From Opitutaceae bacterium (GTDB lineage Bacteria > Verrucomicrobiota > Verrucomicrobiia > Opitutales > Opitutaceae), in NCBI GenBank assembly GCA_024233285.1, contig JACKPU010000003.1:248001-312000 (forward strand): a DNA stretch of 64,000 nt, in the 5' to 3' direction. Under the pieces are notes generated by a model. That model did no database searches and was not told the DNA's origin. It was given only the letters and a program-made list of their open reading frames with translations. Numbering within the stretch: position 1 is the stretch's first letter; every line of letters begins with the position of its first letter. A program made the translations under genes and the position numbers. This document shows positions 17,192 to 24,474 of this stretch, piece by piece.

Positions 17192-18691
17192 ATGCTTATT
17201 CGAATCCTGACCCTGTTGGTTTTGCTTTCCACCGGCCTCTCCGGCGCCCCGGTGTCGCTTGTGATTTTGCACACCAATGACATTCATGATCACGTCAGGC
17301 CCGGCGACCGTGGCCGGGGCGGGTTGCCCTATGTTGCGGGTTACGTGCAGGCAGTGCGCGCGGTCGAACCGGCGGTGCTGCTGGTCGATGCGGGGGATGT
17401 CACGGAAAAGGGCGACTTGGTGGCGTTTCGCCGGCATGGCCGGATCACGTATGAGATGATGCGCCGCATGAACTACGACGCGGTGACCATCGGTAATCAC
17501 GATTTCGACGACGTGACGCTGGCGGACATCAAGGACTTTGAAAAGGCGCTGGGGCAACCACTGCTCAACCTCAATATCCGCCGGCCGGATGGGAGTGCAC
17601 AATTCCAGCCCTCGCGCATGGTGGAGCGCGGCGGTCTGCGCATTGGCCTGATCGGCCTGATCGTGCCGCGCAAGGCGGATCGTGGCGGGTTGGATGCGGC
17701 GGCCTCGGGTCGGGCGTTGTCAGACGAGGCGCGGTGGCTGCGCTCCTTGGGGGCGCAGTTGATTGTGGCGGTGTGCCACGAATCCGTCGATGACTGCGCG
17801 GCATGGGCGCGGTTGGCGCCGGAAGTGCATGTATTTGTCAGCGGCCATTCGCACGAGGAACTGAGTGCGCCGCGCGTGGTGCCGGAAACCGGGGCATTGA
17901 TTGTGCAGGCCGGCCACTACGCGGAGTGGGTCGGGCGGCTCGAAATCGACTTCGATCCCCAAACCGGGCGGATCGTGCGTCATCAAGGCCGGCTGGTGCC
18001 GATGGATCATGATGCTGTCACGCCGGATGCCGCGATGTTGGCGTGGGTTCGTGAACAGGAGCGTAAATTCGCGCCCGAGGCGAACGACTTGGTCTTTGAT
18101 AATCCCGCCCCGATGGACGGATTTTCATTGGCGCGCATCGCGGCCGACGGCCTGCGCCGGCTCACAGGGGCGGACGTGGCGTTTTGTCATCCGTATCAGA
18201 TCATTCGCGACGAATTGCCGGCCGGTCCGGTGGATGTGAACCAGGTTTTCAAGACCGGCGGCCAGCGCGGGCACGATTGCATCAGCGTGGAATTGAGCGG
18301 CGCCGAAATTGAGCGCTACATCAACCTGCTTTACACCATGCAGGGTGAGCCGCCGGAGTGGTCTGGATGCCGGGTGGCGAAGGAAGAAGATGCCGCGCAT
18401 GTCAGTTATCGCACCGACTTGGAGCCTGCGCACCGTTACCGTGTGGTGATGCCGAAGCTCGAGTGGGAGACGCGCTATTTGAAGCTGGCCCGCAAAGCGG
18501 CCAAGGCATTTCCGGATCACGCCACTGCGGCCGAAGCCGCGATTGTTATGCCCGTCGCCGCAGGCTACACCGAGGCAGTCGTCGCAAGCACCCGCAACAC
18601 GCTTCAAGCCGGCGGCACGGTGCAGGCCATGGCCGATGCCATCGCCCGCGAGCGGGTGTTAACCAAGCAAGCCGCGGAAACAGGCAGATAG
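17192..18691 (+). CDS. 5'-nucleotidase/UshA-family metallophosphoesterase
   Basis: The ATG at 17192 gives 499 residues with a signal peptide (MLIRILTLLVLLSTGLSGA); a longer in-frame start at 17105 would bury this signal inside the inverted repeat. The calcineurin-like core has all expected metal motifs: LHTNDIHDHV, DAGDVTEKG, IGNHDFDD, and VSGHSHEEL. The C-terminal part fits the 5'-nucleotidase substrate domain (ADGLRRLTGADVAFCH, FKTGGQRGHDCISVELSG). It probably dephosphorylates nucleotides or sugar phosphates in the periplasm. The 3' end overlaps the convergent tartrate dehydratase-like gene by 33 bp. Confidence 0.88.
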   Translation: MLIRILTLLVLLSTGLSGAPVSLVILHTNDIHDHVRPGDRGRGGLPYVAGYVQAVRAVEPAVLLVDAGDVTEKGDLVAFRRHGRITYEMMRRMNYDAVTIGNHDFDDVTLADIKDFEKALGQPLLNLNIRRPDGSAQFQPSRMVERGGLRIGLIGLIVPRKADRGGLDAAASGRALSDEARWLRSLGAQLIVAVCHESVDDCAAWARLAPEVHVFVSGHSHEELSAPRVVPETGALIVQAGHYAEWVGRLEIDFDPQTGRIVRHQGRLVPMDHDAVTPDAAMLAWVREQERKFAPEANDLVFDNPAPMDGFSLARIAADGLRRLTGADVAFCHPYQIIRDELPAGPVDVNQVFKTGGQRGHDCISVELSGAEIERYINLLYTMQGEPPEWSGCRVAKEEDAAHVSYRTDLEPAHRYRVVMPKLEWETRYLKLARKAAKAFPDHATAAEAAIVMPVAAGYTEAVVASTRNTLQAGGTVQAMADAIARERVLTKQAAETGR

Positions 18692-19825
18692 TTCGCGTTG
18701 TAACTCGATGCCGATGCCTGGCGCGTCCGGCAATCGCACCAGGCCGGTCTCAAAGATCGTGTCATCGGCAAAGCCGCCGAACGGTTTGAACACGCCGGGG
18801 TATGACTCATTGCCGCCGAGTTGCAGTCCCGCGGCCAGATGAAGGGAAAACTGGTGCCCGCCGTGGGGCACGCATCGCCGGCGCGACCAGCCATGCGTGG
18901 CCAGCAGGTCGAGCATGCGCAGATATTCCGGCAGGCCATACGAGAGCGCGGGATCCATTTGGAGCGTGTCGCGTTTGGAGTTGAGCCCGGCGTGTCGGCA
19001 AAGATTGCGCACATCTTGATGCGAGAAGAGGTTCTCGCCGGTGGCGAACGCGAGGGCTGGATGGGAAGCGCTCAGCTCGGCTTGCATGGCAAAATCCAAG
19101 GGGTCGCCCGGCTCCTCGAACCAACGCACGCCAAGTTCGCCCAAGGCCGTCGCATAGGCGTGGGCGGCGGTCGCGTCCAACCGGCCATTGGCATCAACGG
19201 CGACGTGCTTCATTCCGCCCATGACTTGGGCGGCGCATTCGACGCGCTTGAGGTCCTCGGCCAGCGTTGCCCCGCCAATCTTGATTTTGACATCGGTATA
19301 ACCGGCCTCGCGGTAACCTTTGATCTCATCTTGCAGGGCCGATTGGCCGCCCGCTTGGTGATAATAACCACCGGCGGCATAGACTGCGATGGTGGTATCG
19401 GCGCGTCCTTGGTTGAAACGGTCGGACAAGAGTTTCCACAACGGCACATCTTCAAGTTTTGCGGCGAGATCCCAGAGCGCCATGTCCACCGCGCCGACCG
19501 CCGTGCTGCGTTCACCATGCCCGCCGGGTTTTTCGTTTTGCAGCATGATCGGCCACGCCCGCATGGGATCGAGCCGGCCATCCGCGTCGAGGTAAGCACT
19601 GGGCGGGCAGGCAAGGAGGCGAGGCGCGATGCGACCGCGCACAATCGCTGTCGAGGAATAGCGGCCGATGGAACCGAAGCCCCATCCGATTACAGGATAG
19701 CCGTGCCGCCTGACGTCTGAAACCACCGCCACGACCGTGCCGGTCATTTCACGGAAGTTGACCCAAGCGTTGCTGATATCGGACTGCAGCGGCACGGTGG
19801 CCGTCTTGATTTGAACCAGTTTCAT
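18659..19825 (-). CDS. D-tartrate dehydratase-like enolase-superfamily enzyme
   Basis: The ATG at 19825 gives 388 residues, close to the 389 remembered for characterised D-tartrate dehydratase, which turns D-tartrate into oxaloacetate. Family-specific segments are conserved as I recall them: NEKPGGHGERS (Lys99), VYAAGGYY, VKIKIGG (Lys182 as base), VDANGR (Asp211), WFEEPGDPLD (Glu237), ATGENLFSHQD (Glu264), PHGGHQ (His321) and LGGNESYP. An in-frame extension to 19990 lies inside the aldehyde dehydrogenase gene and is not used. The start overlaps the aldehyde dehydrogenase stop by 4 nt, so both are one cytoplasmic operon. The assignment rests on remembered motifs; close relatives acting on other acid sugars are possible. 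Confidence 0.85.
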   Translation of the reverse strand: MKLVQIKTATVPLQSDISNAWVNFREMTGTVVAVVSDVRRHGYPVIGWGFGSIGRYSSTAIVRGRIAPRLLACPPSAYLDADGRLDPMRAWPIMLQNEKPGGHGERSTAVGAVDMALWDLAAKLEDVPLWKLLSDRFNQGRADTTIAVYAAGGYYHQAGGQSALQDEIKGYREAGYTDVKIKIGGATLAEDLKRVECAAQVMGGMKHVAVDANGRLDATAAHAYATALGELGVRWFEEPGDPLDFAMQAELSASHPALAFATGENLFSHQDVRNLCRHAGLNSKRDTLQMDPALSYGLPEYLRMLDLLATHGWSRRRCVPHGGHQFSLHLAAGLQLGGNESYPGVFKPFGGFADDTIFETGLVRLPDAPGIGIELQRELSACFRGLLG

Positions 19826-21258
19826 GGCAGGTAAACCGCGCGTGGCTTGGTAAAGAAATCGCGGTAAAAACGTCCGCATTCCGGCAAGCCCCGGCCGGAA
19901 TCGCGCCAGCCGGATACCGGGAGGGCGGGATCGCGCCACGCGGTGTGGAGGTTTACGTGGATCATACCGGCCTGAATGCGTTCGGCGCAACGCATGGCAC
20001 TGGTTTCATCGCGGGAAAATACGGAGGCGGAGAGGCCGTAGCGTCCGGTGTTTGCCAACCGCACCGCATCGTCGGCATTGCGCGCAGCGATGACGGGCAG
20101 CACGGGCACGAAGAGTTCCTCGGTGAATATGGGCATGGCCTCGGTGACACGATCAATGACCGCCGGCGTGATGAAATGTCCGCCGGGCCTAAGCTTGCCG
20201 CCGCACCGCAGGCGCGCGCCGGCGGCGGTGGCGGTGGCAATCGCTTCAGTGGCGAAATTGACGCGCGCGGCGGAAATGACCGGACCGACTTGAGACTCGG
20301 GCGAATCTCCCGGACCGACCTTCAACTCACGGGTGCGAGTGATGAGACGTTCGAGGAAGGTTTCGGCGATGGAGTGATCGACGATCACGCGGCCCGTGCC
20401 CGTGCACCATTGTCCGGCGCAACCGAAACCGCCGGTGATCGCGGCCTCGACTGCGGCGTCAACGTCGGCATCGGCCAGCACGACAAGCGAATTCTTTCCG
20501 CCCATCTCAAGTTGCAGTCGCACATCGCGTGCGGCCGTGGCGCGGGCGAGGGCTGTGCCGGTGGCGGTCGAACCGGTGAAGGAAATCGCGCGCAAAGCGG
20601 CGTGGCTTGTCAGCGCGGGGCCGACTTGCGCGCCATGACCGAGCACGAGATTGACGACGCCGGAGGGCAGGTCGGGCTCGAGCAATTTGACGGCGGCGAC
20701 GGCGCTGGCGGGAGTGAGTTCGGATGGTTTGATGACGATCGGGTTGCCGTAAAGCAGCGCGGGCGTGACTTTGCGCACGATGGTTGCGAGCGGGAAATTC
20801 CAAGGCGTGACGATGAGGACCGGGCCGACAGGTTCCAGGCGAGTATGACTGCGCGAGTGGGATGATTCCACGAGCCCGCGATCACGGGCATCCTGAACAC
20901 TGTGGCGCGCGTCTTTCAACGTGCCGGCAACCTCGGCCAAGGCATCGGCCCGCGGCTTGCCGTTTTCGCGGGTGATGATGGTGACGAGGGTTTCGGTGTC
21001 GGCTTCGATGCGGTCGAGCCAGCCGGATAAAATGGCGAGACGAGTCTCGTGCGGATGTGCGGCCCAGGACGCGGCGGCTTGCGCGGCGGAGTCAATGGCC
21101 CGTGTGGCATCCACCGCGGTGGCGGAACTCCAGCGCGCCGCGGTGACTTTGGTGTTACCGGGGTTTTCGCGACTGATAACGGCGTCGGCTTGCGCCGGCA
21201 TCCATTCCCCCGCGATCAAGGAAGTCAGCACCCGCCCGCTCTGGTCACCCTCCGGCAT
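19822..21258 (-). CDS. NAD(P)-dependent aldehyde dehydrogenase
   Basis: From the ATG at 21258 (8 nt after the preceding stop) this is 478 residues; a TTG at 21315 would extend it into the upstream gene. The Rossmann part shows TPWNFPLATIVRKV and KPSELTP, the general-base Glu is in LEMGGKNSL, and the catalytic Cys in GQWCTGTGRV. These are the marks of the aldehyde dehydrogenase superfamily, probably of the succinate-semialdehyde or alpha-ketoglutarate-semialdehyde type. With the tartrate dehydratase-like gene it likely oxidises an aldehyde from acid-sugar breakdown. Substrate not determinable from sequence. Confidence 0.9.
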   Translation of the reverse strand: MPEGDQSGRVLTSLIAGEWMPAQADAVISRENPGNTKVTAARWSSATAVDATRAIDSAAQAAASWAAHPHETRLAILSGWLDRIEADTETLVTIITRENGKPRADALAEVAGTLKDARHSVQDARDRGLVESSHSRSHTRLEPVGPVLIVTPWNFPLATIVRKVTPALLYGNPIVIKPSELTPASAVAAVKLLEPDLPSGVVNLVLGHGAQVGPALTSHAALRAISFTGSTATGTALARATAARDVRLQLEMGGKNSLVVLADADVDAAVEAAITGGFGCAGQWCTGTGRVIVDHSIAETFLERLITRTRELKVGPGDSPESQVGPVISAARVNFATEAIATATAAGARLRCGGKLRPGGHFITPAVIDRVTEAMPIFTEELFVPVLPVIAARNADDAVRLANTGRYGLSASVFSRDETSAMRCAERIQAGMIHVNLHTAWRDPALPVSGWRDSGRGLPECGRFYRDFFTKPRAVYLP

Positions 21259-21266
21259 GCTGGAAA

Positions 21267-21713
21267 TCACTTGGCCGGTGGAGGCAGGACGGTTTGCAAG
21301 GCGATCATGCGCCAAGTGCCATTCTCATTGCGCCAGACCGATTGAAACAACAGTTGGAGCGGTTGGGGTTGCCGGTGCTTGATCTTGGTTTGGTCGATTC
21401 GGCCGTTGACGATGACCACGCCCTGGGCGACTTCGCGGGGGCGCAGATCGGAGAGTGCAAATTTTTCATACAAGCCGGGGGTGTCGCCCACATCGGCCAG
21501 CACATCGGCCTTATGCTGCTGTCGGCCATTGCTGTGCACGTAGAGCAAGTCGTCGGAAAGCAGATCGCGCAAGGTAGCCTGATCAGCCTCAAGCGAGGCC
21601 CGGGCGCGGGCGTGCTCCGCGGCGAGTACTGCTTCGTCAGCTTTGGCCGAGGAAGCTGCCGCGATGCAGGGTGACAGGGAAAAGAGGATCACCGATATGA
21701 TTCGTAGAGTCAT
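21267..21713 (-). CDS. Exported NTF2-like (DUF4440/SnoaL-type) protein
   Basis: The ATG at 21713 gives 148 residues with a signal peptide (MTLRIISVILFSLSPCIA). The mature part has the cone-like NTF2 fold pattern: AARASLE-type helix, LRDLLSDDLLYVHSNGR, and the closing strand pair LLFQSVWRNENGTWRMIALQT. DUF4440 proteins include enzymes and binding proteins; no function is claimed. It precedes the aldehyde dehydrogenase on the same strand by 8 nt, suggesting one transcript. An in-frame extension to 21827 lacks support. Confidence 0.75.
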   Translation of the reverse strand: MTLRIISVILFSLSPCIAAASSAKADEAVLAAEHARARASLEADQATLRDLLSDDLLYVHSNGRQQHKADVLADVGDTPGLYEKFALSDLRPREVAQGVVIVNGRIDQTKIKHRQPQPLQLLFQSVWRNENGTWRMIALQTVLPPPAK

Positions 21714-22022
21714 GTGGAGAGGGGGCGGATTGTGTTCTAGATCTACGCCCACCGTATCCGGCCAGCTTGAAATAGCTGAAATTATCGCAACTGCACCTGC
21801 GGTCAGATATTGGCTGCATTCAGCCAAGAATCCATTTGAGTCGTAATGCGAGCATTGCTCCGCAATGCACTTGAATCATCAGCATCTCTAAAGGCGAGAT
21901 GCTTGATCTCTCGTGGTAATATAGTCCGCCACTGGAAAACGCTTCCTGCCGTAAACAAGGCACTGTTGTTCATTGCTGTTCTATCCATTCTCGGTCTGGC
22001 CGATTCAAGAAGGTCGGGATGA
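21714..22022. other. Gene-free gap with three perfect hairpins
   Basis: No convincing gene. Three perfect inverted repeats lie close together: TTGGCTG/CAGCCAA (21810-21827), GCATTGC/GCAATGC (21852-21868) and AGCATCTC/GAGATGCT (21881-21903), with loops of 4, 3 and 7 nt. None has a T-tract on either strand. A TTG-started 79-codon frame on the minus strand (21803-22042) overlaps the antitoxin stop but shows no recognisable domain. Confidence 0.55.
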
Positions 22023-22421
22023 TCAACCAAGCCCGTGGTCAATTCGCGCCATCAACAGTTCAACCTGTCGCGCTCCAGCTTCCGTCCGAGCTTTAGCTAG
22101 AGGGGTAGCACCTCCTAGATAAGGGTTTGGCGCAACGAGCCAAGATACTGCGCCACCACCGAAAACTTTCTCCCCAAGTTTTAAAAGGCGGTCGTAACGC
22201 AGAATCCTTTCTGACGACCACATGCTGAAGCGCTTACCTTTTCTCGAGAAAAACGAAGAACTAGGGATGCCAACAACGCGCGCGACTTCAGAAAGTGATA
22301 ACTTTAGTTCATGGGCCAAATGGACAACCTCACTCCAACTTACGCCTTCGAGCGTGCGTCGCTCATACTCGTCCTCACGCAATGCTACAACGGGGACGAT
22401 GTAGGATTTCTGAGGTGCCAT
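22023..22421 (-). CDS. Xre/MbcA/ParS-family antitoxin, apparently without toxin partner
   Basis: About 132 residues from the ATG at 22421 (a GTG two codons upstream is possible). The N-terminal half has a Xre-like helix-turn-helix (LSLSEVARVVGIPSSSFFSRK), and the C-terminal half has the toxin-binding DUF2384 pattern: AVSWLVAPNPYLGGATPLA, then TEAGARQVELLMARIDHGL. This family normally neutralises a RES-domain NAD-degrading toxin encoded directly downstream. Here the 309 bp before the next gene are too short for one and carry no RES motif. It may be a relic, a stand-alone regulator, or act on a toxin elsewhere. Confidence 0.85.
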   Translation of the reverse strand: MAPQKSYIVPVVALREDEYERRTLEGVSWSEVVHLAHELKLSLSEVARVVGIPSSSFFSRKGKRFSMWSSERILRYDRLLKLGEKVFGGGAVSWLVAPNPYLGGATPLAKARTEAGARQVELLMARIDHGLG

Positions 22422-22488
22422 ACTCACATCGTGACTGCAGTTAGGAGATTGATCAAGTGTGCAGCTTACTGTGGTGCGCTAAGTTCTC

Positions 22489-22510
22489 AGCCGACATCTT
22501 TCGGCTTTTT
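22489..22510 (+). terminator. Small hairpin followed by T-run
   Basis: AGCCGA (22489-22494) pairs with TCGGCT (22501-22506) and is followed by TTTT. The form is that of a rho-independent terminator on the plus strand, but no plus-strand gene precedes it, so its role is unclear. Confidence 0.4.
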
Positions 22511-22536
22511 AGTATCGGGGACTTTGGGATCGCAGT

Positions 22537-22603
22537 CATTACGGCAGATACCGTAACGGCAAAACCCGTTACGTTAATTGCCGTTACGGGTTTTTACGTA
22601 ATG
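22537..22603. repeat. 67-bp compound palindrome 3' of the metallopeptidase remnant
   Basis: Outer arms CATTACG (22537-22543) and CGTAATG (22597-22603) flank 7-nt spacers on each side of inner arms CCGTAACGGCAA (22551-22562) and TTGCCGTTACGG (22578-22589). A second, mutually exclusive pairing is AAAACCCGT (22561-22569) with ACGGGTTTT (22586-22594), which ends in a T-run on both strands. It could be a bidirectional terminator for the minus-strand gene 24 nt away, or a small palindromic mobile repeat. Confidence 0.65.
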
Positions 22604-22626
22604 GAAAACGGGCAGGAGCGTAGAGA

Positions 22627-23217
22627 TTACCCTTTCCAGATTTCGGCGGCGACAGGTAGTTCATTTAGTTCCGTCCGTGCTTCTCGCCAAGTAGGGTAGT
22701 GCTTTTGCAGTAAAGCGATGAACCGTTCGTTATGGGTTGGCTCGATGAGATGAATCATTTCATGGACGACGACGTATTCGAGCAGGTCTTTGGGCTTCTT
22801 AATCAGTTCGGTGTTCAGCCGGATATTACCGGCGCGATGATTGCAGCTGCCCCACTTGGTCTTCATCCGCTGCAAGAAATAACCGGTGACTTTAACTTTT
22901 AGCTTCGCCTCCCATTTCCGAATGAGTGTGGGCACTACTTCGTGAAGCAACTCCTTGTGCCAATCGTGAATTATTGCGGATCGTTTGGCTAATTGGCTTC
23001 CGGGTCGAACAATTAGGGTAATGCGTTTGTGATCGAGAGTAACAGTAGGCTTCACGTCGCGGTAAATGACCGATAGCAGGTGTCTACGTCCCCAAAGATA
23101 GTGGCTTTCTCTTTCAACGAAACAACGCGGAGCTTCACGCGCCTGATTCCTAAATCTTTCCTGCTGTTGCCGAATCCATCCCAACCGCGAGATGGCATAG
23201 GCACGGGCAACTTCCAA
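22627..23217 (-). pseudogene. YgjP/SprT-like M48-type metallopeptidase, 5'-truncated
   Basis: The frame encodes the C-terminal part of a YgjP-like (DUF45) zinc metalloprotease: RLGWIRQQQERF, YLWGRRHLL, MKTKWGSCNHRAGNIRLN, and the HExxH zinc site in VVHEMIHLIEPTHNERF. About 196 residues are readable from a TTG at 23217; the frame is open a further 80 bases upstream but has no ATG or GTG there, and the N-terminal beta-strand region expected before the visible part is missing. Relatives are often found next to type I restriction genes; none is seen here. It is probably a relic left by a deletion, although a start with an unusual codon cannot be excluded. Confidence 0.65.
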
Positions 23218-23735
23218 TCGAGTAGTTGTCGGTGGGGTATCAGATTCTTCATTCTTGGAGCAGGTCCCATGGGATGCGTGGTTTCCCCATATCAGGGCAG
23301 GTGAGGATCAGGAGCTGTTTGAGTTAGCAGTCCCACTGGATGAAAACGGGACTCTACTGTCGCTCTTGTGGATTCCAGGTTGGTCTAGCTGATAGCAAGG
23401 TAACTCGGTGTGCTCGAAGGTGGTGATTCCACTGTTGGCATGAGTTTGCCTCAGAATGGGGATTAATCGGTGAAAATCTTTCCAAACTGGTGAATCGACC
23501 ATTCGATTTGGAAACATTTTTCAGTTAGGCCCTTAAGTGGGTAGGGGTGAGTCCGTGCGTATTAATGGGGAAGATATTCCCTCTGTGGGACTTTGCTAAG
23601 TGAGATAAATGAGGCCGTTGGCCTGAGTTCGTTCCCGTTTGGACGAGTTTCGGTTCCTTACACTTGGCGGCGTTCAGCGTCGAATAACTTGTGAACAAGT
23701 TAGCGCAATTTTGACGCGTCTTGTCTTGACCTTAG
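23218..23735. other. Gene-free stretch before the dcw cluster
   Basis: About 520 bp, AT-richer than the flanks, without a supported gene on either strand. A 69-codon minus-strand frame (23308-23517) has no recognisable features. TTGACG (23711-23716) and TTGACC (23726-23731) near the right end could be -35 elements for mraZ, but no convincing -10 box is correctly spaced. Confidence 0.5.
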
Positions 23736-23770
23736 TGGGATAAAAAGGGTTGAAATGGGGCACTTTGGGG
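23736..23770 (+). promoter_or_regulatory. MraZ-binding boxes (four TGGGN-type repeats at 10-bp period)
   Basis: TGGGA (23736), AGGGT (23746), TGGGG (23756) and TGGGG (23766) are each separated by exactly 5 nt. This is the arrangement known for MraZ, which binds TGGGN repeats upstream of its own gene to control the dcw operon. The last box ends 21 nt before the mraZ ATG, so bound MraZ would cover the promoter or early leader. Confidence 0.8.
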
Positions 23771-23791
23771 CACTGAGGCCCCGTTACACCC

Positions 23792-24244
23792 ATGTCGCAA
23801 GCTCAACCACCGCTCTACACGGGCCTTTTCAGGCACGCGTTGGACGACAAGAATCGTCTCACGATTCCGTCGGCGTGGCGTTTTGCGCACGGATCGGACG
23901 ACACGTTTTTGGCGACGCCGCATCCGGAGGGTTACATCGCGGTGTTGCCGCCGGCCGAGGTGGAGAAGCTGCGCGTGAAGATCGCCAACATGGCCCTCAG
24001 CGATGGGGCGGGGCAGGACTTCGTGGCGCGTTTCTTCGCGCAGACCCAATCGCTGTGGTTCGACAAGTCGGGCCGCATGAACCTGAGCGCCGAGTTGCTC
24101 GGCCACGCAGGTATCACCAAGGACACCGTCCTCGTGGGCGGTCTGACCAAGTTCAACATCTACAACCCCGAGCGCTGGACGAAGGTCGAGGCCCGCACCT
24201 CCGGCGAGAACTTCGGCGACCTCATGCGTCGCCTCGGCATCTGA
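23792..24244 (+). CDS. mraZ: Transcriptional regulator MraZ
   Basis: A 150-residue protein with two SpoVT/AbrB-like MraZ half-domains: first YTGLFRHALDDKNRLTIPSAWR (residues 8-30), second QSLWFDKSGRMNLSAELLGHAGI followed by VLVGGLTKFNIYNPERW. MraZ rings bind TGGG repeats to repress the division and cell-wall cluster, and four such boxes lie just upstream. It is the first gene of the cluster. No clear Shine-Dalgarno precedes the ATG. The length is near the family norm of about 145. Confidence 0.96.
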   Translation: MSQAQPPLYTGLFRHALDDKNRLTIPSAWRFAHGSDDTFLATPHPEGYIAVLPPAEVEKLRVKIANMALSDGAGQDFVARFFAQTQSLWFDKSGRMNLSAELLGHAGITKDTVLVGGLTKFNIYNPERWTKVEARTSGENFGDLMRRLGI

Positions 24245-24249
24245 TCGCC

Positions 24250-24474
24250 ATGCACTACGCGCCCAAAGTTTCTCCTTCGCGGCAGGCGGTGCGCAAGGCG
24301 ACGCGGTCGCTCTTGTTGGTCCGTCCGGTCACGCCCGCCTGGCAGGATGCGACCGGCGAACGGATCACTTTTGCCCGCGAAGGCTTGCTGGCCCGCCTGC
24401 AAGCCAAGCTGGCGAACAGGCTGAAAGATCAACCCGCAACCGGAGGGGCGACCGATGCGCGCTGCGCTCATTGA
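24250..24474 (+). CDS. Small basic protein of unknown function between mraZ and rsmH
   Basis: An ATG 5 nt after mraZ opens a 74-codon frame that overlaps the rsmH start by 20 nt. The product is basic (many Arg and Lys) with a likely helical stretch EGLLARLQAKLANRLK; it has no transmembrane segment and no domain I recognise. Its position inside a tightly packed operon and its fill of an otherwise 210-nt gap support it as real. It could alternatively be an untranslated spacer. Confidence 0.55.
   Translation: MHYAPKVSPSRQAVRKATRSLLLVRPVTPAWQDATGERITFAREGLLARLQAKLANRLKDQPATGGATDARCAH

Noticed and set aside
21803..22042. Possible toxin partner of the orphan antitoxin (79 codons, minus strand)
   Set aside because: Starts with TTG, shows no RES or other toxin motif, and overlaps the antitoxin end only by chance-like 20 nt; kept only as a testable idea in the antitoxin finding.
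23522..23528. GTTAGGC as an integron attC core site in the AT-rich island
   Set aside because: Only one core-like heptamer, no matching RYYYAAC partner at the right distance, no integrase gene and no cassette-like series of genes.
23530..23590. Additional TGGG-type motifs as further MraZ boxes
   Set aside because: TGGGT and TGAGT at 10-bp spacing occur, but the copies are degenerate and lie 150-200 bp from the main set.
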